Positions 1-12,700 are shown, numbered from the stretch's first letter. The stretch is DNA of 64,000 bases from Epiperipatus broadwayi (GCA_028023455.1 JAQFVV010006272.1:5945217-6009216), one strand, 5' to 3'. The notes: generated by a model from the sequence alone, not told the origin. A program made the numbers and translations.

Positions 1-672
1 TATCACCATTTAGAACACATCCCTTGCAGACTGACAATTGCATACAAGCATTCCAGAAAGACATTGGTAGATTATGTGGTTTCTTGTTAGGCCAGCTCTC
101 CCTGATCCAGTTCTTCAGAGTTTGGTAAGCCGGTTCATGGTTGATCCAGTCAGATACACTTCTACTGTTCATTGTTTTATTCTTCCACTGGTCGATATAG
201 TTTATTTCTGTGGTAAGTCTCATCTTTTCTGAAGCATCAGGCAATCTAGACAGTGCATCAGCATGTTGGATCAACTTCCCACTTCTGTAATTTAAATCAT
301 AGTCATAGGCTGAGAGTATCGATATCCAGCGTATCATTCGTGAACTCAGGTTGTCTAGAATAGAGGCTACTTTAGTGAATATTCCCAACAAAGGTTTGTG
401 GTGCATCAGCATGTTAGATCAACTTCCCACTTCTGTAATTTAAATCATAGTCATAGGCTGAGAGTATCGATATCCAGCATATCATTCGTGAACTCAGGTG
501 GTCTAGAATAAGAGGCTACTTTAATGAATATTCCCAACAAAGGTTTGTGGTCTGTAGTTATAGTAAATGTTTGCCCATATACATATTGGTGAAACTTTTT
601 AATTCCATAAACCATTACCAGTGTCTCCTTATCTATCTGACTGTAGTTTCTCTCAGCATTAGGTAGGGTCAA
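1..672 (-). pseudogene. Ty3/gypsy RNase H to integrase-linker fragment
   Basis: Read on the minus strand, 672 to 451 encodes the start of a Ty3/gypsy RNase H domain (NYSQIDKETL, then TTDHKPLLGI). The reading continues over a tandem duplication into the frame ending at 1, with RMIRWISILSAYDYDLNYR and the diagnostic QHADALSRLPD that closes RNase H. A linker toward integrase follows and leaves the window at 1. One extra A in the 403-551 copy of the duplication (aataagaggc against aatagaggc) shifts the frame, so the fragment is dead. In an active element this domain removes the RNA strand of the RNA/DNA hybrid during reverse transcription. It belongs to the same pol remnant as 1262-1705. Confidence 0.88.
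255..551. repeat. 148-bp tandem duplication inside RNase H
   Basis: The segment 255-402 is repeated almost perfectly at 403-550, both starting gcatcagcatgtt and ending aaggtttgtgg. The repeat duplicates part of the RNase H coding region. A single-base indel and a few substitutions separate the copies, so the duplication is fairly recent relative to the decay of the element. Confidence 0.92.
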
Positions 673-1260
673 TAAACATCACATGACTACCTTTTCTTAT
701 GCTTGTGTATAACTTGTTAAAACAGGTAAAACTCACTATATAAATTGCCACACACGGCAAGCTAGAGTAATCAATGGACACCAGAAGGCTTGTGCATAAA
801 ATCCCCATCTAGTGCCTACTCATCCAATATCCCCAGACTAGTTTCTAGCTTATGGCCTTCATCAGTGAGGAGCCTTGGATCTGAGAGCACTGCATCTAGA
901 TCTTAGGATCTAATGCAACCCTCCAGCAATGACACCAAAATGTATTGGGTTCTGAATGGGGTTCAGACCCATATGACTATATAAGCTAATGGGCTTGGAT
1001 TGAAAACATTAAGGTGTTTTCAATTTAAGACTCATAGTTTTGTAGTTAAATGGAGATAAAAGGTGTTTTCTGGAGAGTTGCATTACATCCTAAGATCTGG
1101 ATGCAGTGCTCTCAGATCCAAAGCTTCTCACTGGCGAAGGCCATAAGCCAGAAACTAGTCTGGGGATATTGGGGATTTTATGCACAAGCCTTTTAGCGTC
1201 CATTGATTACTCTAGCTTGCTGTGTGTGGCACTATATACAGTGAGTTTTGTTTATTTTAA
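671..1260. mobile_element. Fold-back element inserted in gypsy RNase H
   Basis: Two arms of about 190-200 bp, 708-912 and 1072-1260, are inverted copies of each other around a centre of about 160 bp. Shared strings include gattttatgcacaagcctt, gaaactagtctggggatatt and gcagtgctctcagatcc. Outside the element, a short piece of gypsy coding sequence is present on both sides (655-670 gcattaggtagggtc; 1261-1276 acattagatagggtcc), which fits a target duplication of about 15 bp. No ORF is present. Parts of the arm recur at 1727, 4984 and 8128. The 4984 copy lies just upstream of Penelope-like element 1, so a non-autonomous relative of that family is one explanation; a fold-back DNA element is another. 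Confidence 0.75.
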
Positions 1261-1261
1261 C

Positions 1262-1705
1262 ATTAGATAGGGTCCTTGAAACATAGGCTATCGGTCTCTC
1301 ACCACTTGGGGTTGGGTGGCTTAGCACTGTGCCTACTCCCTACTCTGATGCATCTGTTGTCAGGCATAAATCTGCTTCATGGTCATAGTGTACTAAAAGT
1401 TTCTTAGACATCAAGAGAGATTTAATCTTTTTAAAGGCATCTTCATGCTCTGATGTCCACTTCCAGACTTGATTCTTCTTCAAAATGTCAAATAATGGTT
1501 GGACCACATGTGCCTTTCCCTTTAAACAAGAATCAAAATAATTAATAAGCTCTAAAAATGCTTGTAATTCCTTGACGTTTGAAGGTTTGGGAGCATTATA
1601 TGCTGGGATTATTCCTTGTTCAGATATAATGTGGCGTAGAAATTTTAGTTTCTGTGTATTCCATACACATTTGTTAATATTAAGAGTTGCTCCAAATTCT
1701 TCCAA
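1262..1705 (-). pseudogene. Ty3/gypsy reverse transcriptase thumb and connection
   Basis: On the minus strand from 1705 the frame reads MEEFGATLNINKC, then FLRHIISEQGI, then VKELQAFLELINYF, the usual end of the Ty3 RT (normally FLGH...I and LRSFLGLVNYY). It continues with WTSEHEDAFKKIKSLL and LTTDASE, the entrance to RNase H. After one stop the frame goes on to GVGTVLSHPTPSGERPIAYV and stops at the fold-back insertion. RT fingers and palm are not visible upstream. This is the 5' neighbour of the RNase H fragment at 1-672 in the same degraded element. Confidence 0.88.
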
Positions 1706-1726
1706 ACTTAATTAATAATGGCAGGT

Positions 1727-1799
1727 GACATTACAGGCTCCTCACTGGCAAAGGCTACAAGCTAGAAACTAGTCTGGGGATATTGGATGAGTAGGCACT
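1727..1799 (+). repeat. Partial copy of the fold-back arm
   Basis: The segment ggctcctcactggcaaaggc to gatgagtaggcac matches one arm of the 671-1260 element (gaaactagtctggggatatt is identical). It ends abruptly at 1799, where an LTR-like segment begins. It is a truncated copy or one side of a second insertion. Confidence 0.7.
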
Positions 1800-2011
1800 T
1801 GTAACGGTCAGGTTTGTACATTTGTTCAACAGACTGAGAGTCCAGACGAAAGAGAAATAGGCTGACCAAGTCCGGATGGTGACACTCTGCATCTGATCGT
1901 ACCTCATCTCTATCACCCATGCTTCCAAATCCCACACTAGCGAATGACCTGCCTGAGGCTACACTTGATACTTTCTTGACCATGTTCCATTACTAGCACG
2001 TCAGTAGAACA
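1800..2011 (-). mobile_element. Possible short solo LTR
   Basis: This 212-bp stretch is richer in G+C than its flanks. On the minus strand it starts TGTTCTACTGACG and ends CCTGACCGTTACA, so it has the TGT...ACA ends of an LTR. A purine-rich tract (AAGGGGGGATAAG on the minus strand) lies just outside the 2011 end, where a polypurine tract should be. No matching second LTR or target duplication was found. The ORFs across it (a 73-codon and a 60-codon frame) overlap each other and match nothing I know. Confidence 0.35.
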
Positions 2012-3332
2012 TGAGACTTATCCCCCCTTAACTAATACTAAATGACTTAACTAGTGTTTCATAAAGACTATGAGCAAGGATTGAGACTGAGGTGATATAT
2101 TTTAGAAAATTTAATATATAAATTCATAATTAATAAAACAAAATGTACATAATTTATCACCCATGGTGAAGTTATATAGGATTAACAGGTTAAGAATTGA
2201 GCTTTATATGAAGGGAAATAAATAGACATTCGTGATACAGAGTAGCAAACATTAAAATTCAGATATGTAAATGATTCACACACAGATGAATGTTATTTTA
2301 CATATGATCAATATTTTAGCTTTATATGCGATAAAACAAAACATTACAGAGGCTAATTAACCTTTACATCACCATTTTCCCTTTTATTATTTAGGAATGA
2401 GTAATATGATACACAGTTATGCAGAGATTTATGCCTAGACATATGCCAAGAACTTAGCAAAAAGAGTGCGGTCAAATTAGATGGGAGGTGTATTACTTAC
2501 CAATAAAGTTTACATCTAATTTACGATACAAATTAATCAAGTTAACCCTGATTCTGGCTCAGATCAAGGCCGAAGTTATTTAATAAGGCGGGTGGAACTG
2601 ATAGAGCAGGGTTACTTCAGATTCTATGGCATATCAAATATATTAATAAAAGGAATGCATCTTGAAAGTATGCTCATAAAGATTTATTACCAGGTAAGCA
2701 GTTCTTTGTACCACGCTGGATTTGACTCTTTTGGTCTCTTTCAAATATTAAATACAAAATGGCTTGGCTGTCTGAACTAATTGGCACAGTTTGACATTAA
2801 ATCAACCCCAATGCAGACACATACATATGTAGAGAATATAGCAAGAAGCTAAGCATTATTTGCTAATGAGCATCACATTCGCTCCGCGAATTATTTTAAT
2901 TCATTAAATACCCAAAATACGGAATGTCTAGCAGTATTACTGCAATTAATCAATTCCGAAATAATACATAATAATTATACTATAGGGAAATACTTAGAAT
3001 CTGACTTAAAAGTTATCTGTATCACTTATGACGTAATTATAGATTTACAGTATATGTTAGGAGTTATTAGGGTCCAAATATTCATTGCACCTATACTGTA
3101 GAAAGTTGCTCTTGCTTACAGGCAAATAAACACTATTTATAATTATTCACTAGGTCATATTGTGGATAGCAATATTATCACTGGCGAAGAATATTAAGTA
3201 CAGAAAGGACTTTGTCTGTTCTTTAGAACAATTGAGCACAATGAGAGCATGTATATATCTCTGAGAATTAATAATTCACCAAACTCTGTTCTGATTACTT
3301 TAGCATAAATCAAACATAACTATGATAAAGAA
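2012..3332. other. Anonymous AT-rich DNA
   Basis: No supported gene. A short frame at 2592-2780 contains a good splice-donor-like string (accaggtaagc at about 2691) after a possible acceptor (ttcag at about 2617), but the short peptide is not recognisable and no partner exon was found. Confidence 0.4.
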
Positions 3333-3441
3333 GTCAAGCATTGATAGTCGAGAGGTCAGCAATGGCTGCTTTACAAGCAGTTGTCCCGGGTTAGCAGGTT
3401 CGCTTCCTGGCTGATGCTATGACACATGAGGAAAAAAAAAG
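3333..3441 (+). mobile_element. tRNA-derived SINE, copy 1
   Basis: A tRNA-like body with an A-box-like region (gtcgagaggtcagc), an anticodon-loop-like gctttacaagcag and a B-box-like ggttcgcttcc runs to gatgctatgacacatgag and a short A tail. It is flanked by a perfect 13-bp target duplication, ctatgataaagaa, at 3320-3332 and 3442-3454. This shows retroposition, so it is not a resident tRNA gene. Two relatives lie at 29810 and 33501 on the other strand. The whole element is only about 100 bp: tRNA-like head, a dozen-base linker and poly-A. Confidence 0.85.
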
Positions 3442-3454
3442 CTATGATAAAGAA

Positions 3455-4983
3455 TGGCTTAAATAACATCTAAATAATAAATAACAAGTTAATACACTTA
3501 TGACTAAAGTTTCAGATTTTAAACATTACATATTAAAATAAATATATGCGTATGTGTAAGATTATAATAATGATAATGATGATCAAGCAAGATTTGATGA
3601 AGTGACTAATTTAAAATAAAGATACATAGCAGTTTTACATTTACATAGCAGAGGTATACAGGAAACACAATAAGCGCTAGCTTGATAGTTACTTTAAAGA
3701 ATGAATAATATTTTAGCATGCTTTACCGTAATTCTTGAGAGGGATTCTAGTAAAAGTTCAGGTACGAGTAGCTTCTCTGAGCACGATTTCTATTCTCCAT
3801 GGATGTACGTGATTCTGGCTTTTCTTGCTTTCTGGTGCCATTCAGTAGGTGCGGTTTCACCATTTTAATGTGGCTTATTGGATACAATTTGTTTACGGTT
3901 GGTGTGGCTTATTGGATACAGCTTCGTTATAGCTGAGATGGCTTCTGGATATGGCTTCATTATTATCTATGTGGCTGGTTTATACTTATAGGGCGGCTAT
4001 TACTGGTTCTTGGGCGTAAGATGACAGCTGTTGTTACCATTTGTAGAAGCTCTAGTGGAAGATAAATGGCAACTCTATCTTCCACTAGCCAACAGTTCTC
4101 ATTTTAGCAACAATAAAAAACTTTTAATAATATTCTTTCAGTGATATATATATTTTTGTATATGTATATATTCTTTAATAATAAAAACTGCAAGTTTTTA
4201 TATCTCACACCCCTATTTCTTTCCTGCACTTACTACGTCACTTGTTTACTCAAACCTCATGCTCTCAATTATCGTTTACCACCTCTAAAGAAACTCTCCC
4301 AGGGTCCTCCAAATGGTCAAGTCAGGATTTACGACCAACTGATTTCTAAATTGACTTTTAGCTATATGATTAATTAAAGTAAAGTGTTATTTTGGTCAAC
4401 TGCGAAAACTCAAAAACAACTTTATAGTCTGCAGTTTTAAACAAAATTGTAAACCTAAAATAAATTTAAGAAAATGCTAATCTAGTCAATCTTTGGCTAA
4501 AACATAATTTTAAGCAAGTTTTAACTCATAAACAACTTTATTATCGGCATTTCTAACAAAGAATAAACTGGAAATAATTTAAAGTAATGCCAAGCTGGTC
4601 AATCTTTAATGAATTATTACTTTGAACAAATATTAACTAGTAAACAACTTTACCATCTGTATTTTTAACGAAAAATAAACTCTTCATTTAAAACTAATAT
4701 TTTAAATCAATGATTATTTTTTTACTATGTTTAAATACAATTCTATACGTAAATTCAACCTGCACAGACTGTTAGGTTTACACAATTTTAATAAATGGAG
4801 GGCTATATGTGCGTATATATTATCCTTACTGGCATCTATATTGCAATGAAATAGGCACTTATACAAGCACATACTCTATAATTCTTTAAGAGCACAAGTT
4901 CGGAGTTCTGAATAAAGAAATACACGCAATTTGGAAATAATATACAAATAAATATAGATTTTTAGATCTGACTGTTTCACACT
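3455..4983. other. AT-rich DNA with a GC-richer core
   Basis: No gene supported. The 3700-4120 part is less AT-rich and repeats the phrase tgtggcttattggataca twice about 40 bp apart. It could be part of an old LTR or untranslated region, but no ends were found. The 78-codon frame at 4141-4377 has low-complexity composition and no recognisable similarity. Confidence 0.4.
4052..4088. repeat. Perfect 13-bp hairpin
   Basis: The strings ctagtggaagata (4052-4064) and tatcttccactag (4076-4088) are perfect reverse complements separated by 11 bp. They would form a stable stem-loop in RNA or a cruciform in DNA. The role is unknown; a footprint of a small transposon or a regulatory hairpin in a retroelement leader are both possible. 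Confidence 0.8.
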
Positions 4984-5075
4984 AGATGGGGATTTTATGA
5001 CAAGCCTTCTGGCATCCATTCATTATTCTAGCTTGCTGTAAGTGGTAATACGTATAGTGAGTTTTGCCTGTTTTA
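4984..5075 (+). repeat. Fold-back arm module upstream of Penelope-like element 1
   Basis: This 90-bp stretch (gatggggattttatgacaag to agtgagttttgcctgtttta) is a diverged copy of the outer part of the fold-back arm at 1165-1255. It lies about 370 bp upstream of the Penelope-like RT. The stretch between carries minus-strand frames (5023-5244 and 5278-5472) that I cannot identify. Confidence 0.7.
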
Positions 5076-5429
5076 GTACAGGCCATGTATGTAGTCCAAA
5101 GGATTTTACAGTATTAATGCATGAAATACCTGATAAAAAACTCAAGATTAAAGAATCATATCTTATACAAAATTCATCTTGTTCTATGAGTTCAAAATCA
5201 ACCATCTTTTCGATTAGTTGTTTCTGGCCAATGCAATGAAACATTGAATTTATTGCTTAGGAGAAAAATAGGATTTTTTATACTGCCTTGATAAGGACCC
5301 ATAGGAGTTGAAAGCGCTTGGCAATAGTGATTTTATTTCTTAAAAGATTCTCTGTTTTAGCAATTGATGAATTGTTATATTGTAATTTATAAGTTGTATT
5401 AACAGAAATATTATATTTATTTAGAATTC

Positions 5430-6410
5430 TTCCAACAAAATCAAGGAATGGGTATGGGCTTACCATTGTCATCCCTGATTAGCAATATTTACATGAAAGA
5501 ACTTGAAACCACAGCCATAAAAACTACTCTATATCCACCTAAAGTTTGGCTCCGCTATGTAGATGATACATTTGTTGTATGGTCACATGGCGAAGCACTG
5601 TTACAAACTTTCTGGAAACACATCAGCAGCGACATATCCCCTTCAATTAAATTCACAATAGAATCGGAACAAGAAAAAAAATTCTTAGATGTTTTTGTGA
5701 CAAGACTCCATGGCAAAATCAAAACAACAGTTTACCAAAAGCCAACACATACAGGAAAATGCCTAGCCTATAAAACCAGAAACAATATGGAGCTATACTA
5801 TCACTTGGAACAGAGCATAAGAAGTTTGTTCAGAAACCAGCGATTTGGAAAAAAAAAGTTCTCTTATGAAAAATGGTTATACATCAGCTGTTATTAAGAA
5901 AACCTTAAATAGACAACAAAAAGAAAGATCAAAAAAAAAAATTATTGGTCATGTAGTGTACCATACATTCCAAAAATAGCAGACAAATTAAGGAAAATCT
6001 GCAAACAGTATAACATCAGAACAGCTTTTCAGAACCATTGCACACTATGAGGAATTCTAACATCTACAAAGTCTAAACTTGAAATGCTGAAAAGACAAAA
6101 CTGCATTCAAGAAATACCATGTGAATGTGGAAGAACATATATTGGTGAGACCAGTCATCCAATTGAAAAATGCTTGCAAGAACACAAACTGATAAATAGA
6201 AGAGAGAAAACAGATGTATCTAAGGTATGCAAATGAACATACATTCAATTAAAAGAATACAAAAATATTGAATAGAGAAGAAAAGATACAAAGAAGAAAA
6301 TTTAAAGAAGCTGCTCACATGACAATGGCAAACGATCCCATAAGCCAGTCTAGTGTGACTATACATAATGCATAGAAACAACTAGTCAACTTTGCTCTTG
6401 GGAAAAAAAA
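5430..6410 (+). pseudogene. Penelope-like element 1: RT and GIY-YIG endonuclease
   Basis: The frame 5448-5897 starts in the RT with GMGLPLSSLISNIYMKELE and has an intact catalytic motif LRYVDDTFVVW near 5550, followed by KFLDVFVTRLHG. This is the Penelope-like type of RT, related to telomerase. After stops, 6105-6180 encodes IPCECGRTYIGETSHPIE, the start of the GIY-YIG nuclease domain. A further piece near 6300 reads FKEAAHMTMANDPISQSSV, matching the C-terminal tail. The 5' part of the RT is missing and several stops and frameshifts break the frame. Such elements copy themselves by nicking DNA with the GIY-YIG domain and priming RT at the nick. Confidence 0.88.
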
Positions 6411-6471
6411 TGGAAAAAACAGGAGGAACCTCATAGATAAGTATATGAAATTTCTACTGACTGTTGCCTTT

Positions 6472-6552
6472 GGCAGGATGGCTCAGTTGATTAGAGTGTT
6501 ATCTTAAAATTCAATACTCAAGAGAATCTAAAAGCCAGGTTTGAATTCTATG
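6472..6552 (+). mobile_element. tRNA-like SINE head or tRNA relic
   Basis: The string ggatggctcagttgattagag is a good A-box region, and gccaggtttgaattctatgc contains a B-box-like ggtttgaattc at the right distance. The anticodon arm (ttatcttaaaattcaatact) does not fold well, so this is not a working tRNA. It differs from the 3333 SINE family. Sequence continuing to about 6660 may be its tail. Confidence 0.55.
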
Positions 6553-6570
6553 CTATTACTGTCACTCGTC

Positions 6571-9500
6571 AGGCCAGCAACACTTGAAGAAGAGAGAAGA
6601 ATAATACCTCTTGAAACATGCACATACTAACCTGTTTGAAGTGCTATTACAAACAGTTGATCGAACTAGTCCAATATAAAAGTACAACTAAAACACCACC
6701 TTCACAAACCTTCAGTAAAAGACAAAGTTTTTACATGTTCATACTTTTTTATTTAATCATTTACAAAAAATATTTATTTTTATAGTTGAATAAATTATTT
6801 GTTTCACTTGCTTTATCTAATATACTTCATGGTTATGGTTTTTTATAATGCTTTTGAAATTTTCATCAACATTATATTTAGCTTTAAAGAAATTTGCATC
6901 TGTATTTGACTATCATAATATATGAAACGGGATACACAAATGATTTTCATGAAACAATCCTATGAGTGCTCTGGCAGTATTAATTACCCTATTTCCCCAC
7001 TGGTTATAATTATATAGCATTGAAAATTTGTTATCCAGACAACAGGTAAGTAATGTCATTAAAATTCTTCTAACATTGAATTGTCCTGTATTGTATAGGT
7101 GATCATTTTTCTTATCTATAATATTGTTAAAACTTTTAGATATTTATATCATCTTAAAAATTACCTTCCATTTAAAATGTTTATTATTATAAATATAATT
7201 CTAGTTCTCTACAATTTGGTAACCTTTAATATCAAACAAAATTAAAAAGAGTACTTTTAAGTTTTTTAAGGCTGCCTAATTTCATTTTTTAGCATGATTT
7301 CTGGCTTATTCAAGTGATATTTATTTTTATTTGATCTTAAAATATAACATAAAAAAAATTACTATAAATGAATTATTATTAAAATATAGACACATTTCAA
7401 TATAAATTAAAGAAAAAAAACACATTAAAATAATTCCTGTTAATTAGCAAGTCAAATTGTCAGTGCTATGTTTTTATTTTACCTTTTATTAATCAATTAT
7501 ACTTTTTCTGAGATTTTTTTTCTCTTTACGTCATATAACAAGCAAAAAACATTATTTTAATGATTAAAAAATGTGTGTGTATGTGTGATCAGGAGTTGGT
7601 TGTACTAAATTAGCTGATATTAAGTTTGCAACATTTAAAAATATTCCAATAAAAAGAAAGAGGGAAGGAACTAGTAAACATATTTTTTAATTAAGTAAAA
7701 ATAAATATACCTCATAATATATGTAAATATTAAAATTAATATTATTATTTATATTTATTAGTTTTCAAAAACAGGAGTGCATTTGTGATGTGTGTATGTT
7801 GGTGGAAATATAAGGAGAGAGAGGAATAAGAATGTATTATCTAATTATTCTTACTCTGGGAACAAAAGTACTAAATTAATGGAATTGCACCTATATTTAG
7901 TAGTATTAATATGTAAAATGTATGTAGTAGAGCTTTGAGTATTCAAATTTCTCTTGCTTACTTTCAGAACCTTTTTCCAAAATATATTATCTATTACCTT
8001 TAGTGTTCTGATATTATTTTGAACTGATATTCTTGTTGTTTATTGCATTCATTACTTATTAATTATTTAATTTACAGTAAGAGGTTAATTTATTAATATA
8101 TTTATTATAAAAATGATTAAACCAGCAAGCATTGGATAGGGATTTTATGCACAAGCCTTCTGGCATCAATTGATTACTCTATTTAGCACAGGTGGCACTA
8201 CTATACGGAGTTTTGCTTTGCTTTGTTTATAAAAATGATTGTGATTGTTAGGCAAATAAAATATTTTAGAAACTTTGAGAAATGTTTATTTAATATTTTA
8301 TAGTAATCTTATTATTTAAATGCTTGAATATTTTTTAAAATATAAACTTTCTGTAAAAAAATATTGTTAATTTTTTTTTTTAAAAAAACCCCAAAACACT
8401 CACCCCACTTTTGTCGTATCATATTGAAATCTATCTTTGATTTTATATAGTATTTGAAATTTTTATAAAATGCTTAATAATTGATGCTTTATATTTCTGT
8501 TATCATTGGTGTAACTGTCATGTAACAATTCAAGATAATGGACATGGGTTCCTGTATTTTTGGGCTTCTTTGACTATCAATTATTAAATTAGATAATAGT
8601 AATAAAAATATTAGTCTTTTTTGAAATTTTGCTTACAAATCCAAAAATTTTAGCAATGCCAACCAATGATGGTAGAAAAATTTAAATATTAATCTTACAG
8701 CTATGCAATGTAACTGCTAAAATAATATGTAGTTTTTTTTCACAGCAAACTTATTCTATTTTAATATGAAAAGAAGAAAAAGTATTTATTTTTTTAAACA
8801 ATAGGCTCTCTTCTTAACAATATATATACTATCCAGTTATGACACTGTTGGGAGAGCATCAGACTTACATACAAATTAAGAATCTGACTTGCAATATATA
8901 AAAATTTAATGTGTTCTCTCAAATATTTTATAATTTTCTAAAACTTATATTGCTTTAAATATGACTGTAATTTTCATTGTCAGAAAAATAAAAAATTTCA
9001 TGAATCATATCTATCATCAGTTACAGAAAATATCAGAGTATTTTTACTTTTTTTTTTTTTGATCAAGCCCAATCCTGTCATTTGGAAAGCAGCCACAACT
9101 CATACATGATTTTTCAGATGTTATTTATAGTTCTTTTTTTTCCATATCCATGTTTATAGAAATTGGAATGTAAAATTATTTGTATACATAATAATCTTTT
9201 GTAGTAATGTGTCATAAAAAATCATTTCAATAATCTAATACTCTAGCATTTTTGTCTATATTAATAACAATATCTGATCTCTCATTGGAAGATTGATAGA
9301 ATATTTTGCATATCTACGGGATGCCAAGACTTAGCATTATTTATTAAAGACTGTTTCTCATTATCACTGTTTTTTTCATTTTGTCCTTAGAACTTCTTTA
9401 TTTATGATGTTATCACTATTAAAATAAAAGTAGATTCTCTTCTAAATCAGAATCATCAAAACTCATTATAAGTATGGACTCATCAATGATGATTTTTGAT

Positions 9501-9785
9501 GCAGTACTTAATTTAAATGCTATTTTTATTTAATAGGAAAAAAAAAGTTTGTCTATGAATTGTCTGTAATCAAATTATAAAACAGAAAATCTAAAATCTT
9601 TTATTGTATAAATAAAATACATGCAAATATATATATATATTATAATTCTACATAAGAAATATATATTAATCTGAACTCAAACATTTTTATATAGCAGAGG
9701 GGAAAAAAGTATTATCAGTGCCATGTAAAGTATATAAGATAAAAACAAAATCCTAATTATCATATATTTATAAATAATATAAATC
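6571..9785. other. AT-rich DNA without supported genes
   Basis: Long A/T runs, short microsatellite-like tracts and no open frame with recognisable sequence. The only identified piece is the repeat module at 8128-8221. Confidence 0.6.
8128..8221 (+). repeat. Fold-back arm module, isolated copy
   Basis: The segment ggatagggattttatgcac to ctatacggagttttgctttg is a diverged copy of the module at 1165-1255 and 4984-5075. It stands alone in AT-rich DNA. The same boundary in several copies suggests the module is an element end. Confidence 0.7.
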
Positions 9786-12700
9786 TTTATGAAATATATA
9801 TTGTGCCAGTCAAAATCGTGTATTCATTCAACAAGACCAATAATCCAAGCAAAAGTACCTTGAATCCAACCATGCACAAGATACATATGTGAGGACAAGG
9901 ATGAATCCTAACCTATTTGCCTAAACTATTGCCTCTTTGGCTAATGGATAACGTTTGTGATGATACTAGCAGTGCTTGGTTTTATTCCGTTCCAGATGGA
10001 GGTCATGGTTCACATAGAGACTCAAAATAATATAGTGTTTATATGAAAAATTAATGATTTAATGGATTCTGACGATTGCAGAATGGTACAGATATGATTT
10101 GATCGATTACTAATGGTTTGAACCATAATAATGATAATTCTTTATGGCAACATTACAAAGAAGTGAATTTAAATCAAAGAAATATTTAAATAAATAGAGT
10201 AATTAACCTTAGAGATTGGGAGTGATGACAAACTAAACTTATTTAAAATAGCAATATTATAGGAATTTATTAAGGAATTTAGTACAAAATAAGTTAAGTC
10301 TTTATTTATACAACTTGGTTATTTTCTTTAATTCGTTTTGATGCGGCTTTGACAAACAATGTAAAAGTTTGTTAATTGGTCGGCCAAAAACCAATCAGCA
10401 ATAAAATATTATTAGCCCTCTTCAAGATATTACAAATAAATCTGTTTTATATATATATTACCAGACATGAAAGATGGGCATTTAAAACACTTACATTTAA
10501 AATCATTTGTATATAATGAGTGTGGGAAGCAAAATAGTTCTTAAATAAATAATTGACAATTATACAGTCAGATTTATTTAATTACGAAATTTGTTTGTGA
10601 AGGACGTGCCATCATGGCAGAGAGCATTTCAAGTTTGCTAAATAAAGATATAAAATGATGAAGAAGGCAGTATGCTATTATAGATTACAACAAAATAAAT
10701 GAGGTCTGTTATGAACCTCTAGGTGGCTTTGCTAAAGGAAATTCCTAATAAATGCAACTAGATGATGAGAAATGCTGGCCCTCCAACTAAAACATGTCTC
10801 TAAATAATCATAATAATATTTTTGATATGCTGGACTTCCCATACACATCTTAATGGCAATGCCCGAAAAGAATCCCTTGGTATGAACTACGTCTACTTTG
10901 AGGGAGTGTGAAAGATTGGACTGGTTATAGTTAAATTTCCGAAGGTCCTGAGGAGTAAGTAGCAAAGCAAAATAATAATTGAATGGTTGTAGCTATAAAT
11001 ACATAATGCCTTAGACATATATAGATAGATAGTGTATTACTAACAAAATTAATAACTTAATTCCTGATTAAAATAATCGGCTCCCTGACATAACAGGAAG
11101 TCCCAGAAACCTTAGGCCATCAATGAATGAATCATAAATTATATTATAAAAAGAAAGGCAAGAATTAAAACTAAAATATAAATTGTTTTCCACACTTTAC
11201 AAATATTTCATTTATTAATAAGTTATTAAATAGTTTATGAAAGATTACAAAATAAGACTGTTTTTTAATTAACATAGACGGGGCATTGAATATCAAACTC
11301 AGTTCTGATGAAGTTTGACAATATAAAGCATAATAAATTATACATCGAAGTTTTTACTATTTTTGACAAATAAAAATATATATGTATGAAACATATACTG
11401 ACAAAACGCTATAATAGATTTTACTTAATTGATTCACTAAAATTCTTTATTCTTTCAGAAATAATTACAGGGCTATTTTAAATTGGAGGTAATAGTAAGA
11501 TACTTTTAAAATAATTTCAATCATTCAAAATAAATTTATATATGATGTACAAAACTAAACGAGCTTTCTATTAATTAATTTACGGGAAGTAAGTCTCCTA
11601 TAATGATTTTGACTGGAAAAATAAGAGGGAGAGAATTTAAAGTTAATAGTTCGTTGAATTTTGTACTTGGAAATTTCAGTAAGTCAAATATTCTAAATAA
11701 ACCAAAAATTAATTTAATTTTACCGCATCAAAATAATATGAGATTTTTAGAAGAATTGATATTTTAAATTTAAGAGAAAAATTAAAAGAGCATTTTAAAA
11801 CTAAGTTGTATAAACAGATATAGATAATATAAATTAACATTGATTTAGAAAACAACGTAAGGTAGAATTAGTGGTTTGTGGCAAATTGGAGTTACCTCAA
11901 CCAAATGGTAGATGTTACATGGCTTGACACAGGCAGTAATATAAAGTCAGATCACTCAGCAGGCTTCCTTGACACAGTATCGTCTCGGGCTAGGTCTTGA
12001 GAGCACCAGAAGGCCATTGATGAGCCGGTGGGACAGAGCTCCGGAAAGCAACGGTCGATCTTTTTAGCCAGTCATTCTTTAGACACGATGTACTATATAT
12101 ATTAATCACTTCTCTTCAGTGAACTCTTCTTCAATAATTATATTAATATATATTCTTCAATCAAAGAGTTACTCCCTTCCCTTTTCGACTATTTAAAATA
12201 AATCAATCCCACCTTCTTTGATTTTACTATAACTGAAATATTTAAATACAAGATTTGAAATTTTAAGAGTATGGAAAATATAAGAAGACTGGCAGTTATA
12301 GACAATAATTAATGGGTCACTCTTTCAGAATTGAATAAAAACAAAACATTTTAAAAGATTTCAAAGCGTTAATTAGCTTAAGTTCTGGATTTACCCCGGG
12401 TAGAAAATCCAGAGTTAAACAAATATATATATTTTTTTATATTAAAGCATAAACAAAATGTTGATGTAAAACAATCTGGCGAGCGTATTAATTAATAATG
12501 CGTTGTTTTAAATGGACGTTAAAAACCTTAATTCATGAAGGTTTACTTAAAAAGAAGAAAAGATTTTACAAAATTCAACTCGTCAGATTGTTAGAGATTG
12601 GCAGAATAATAATAATAAAAGCATATATATAAAATCAAGTAATAAATAACTATAAATAATTAACCACACCAAAGTTAAAGAAAGTTAGAGCATATGAGAT

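Noticed and set aside
2592-2780. 62-codon plus frame with a strong splice-donor-like caggtaagc
   Set aside because: The peptide shows no recognisable similarity, no partner exon was found, and it does not match the missing MMS19 N-terminus.
10600-10650. ATG in a good context (gccatcatggcagagagc) as the MMS19 start
   Set aside because: The frame ends after 14 codons and no donor with the needed phase lies in it.
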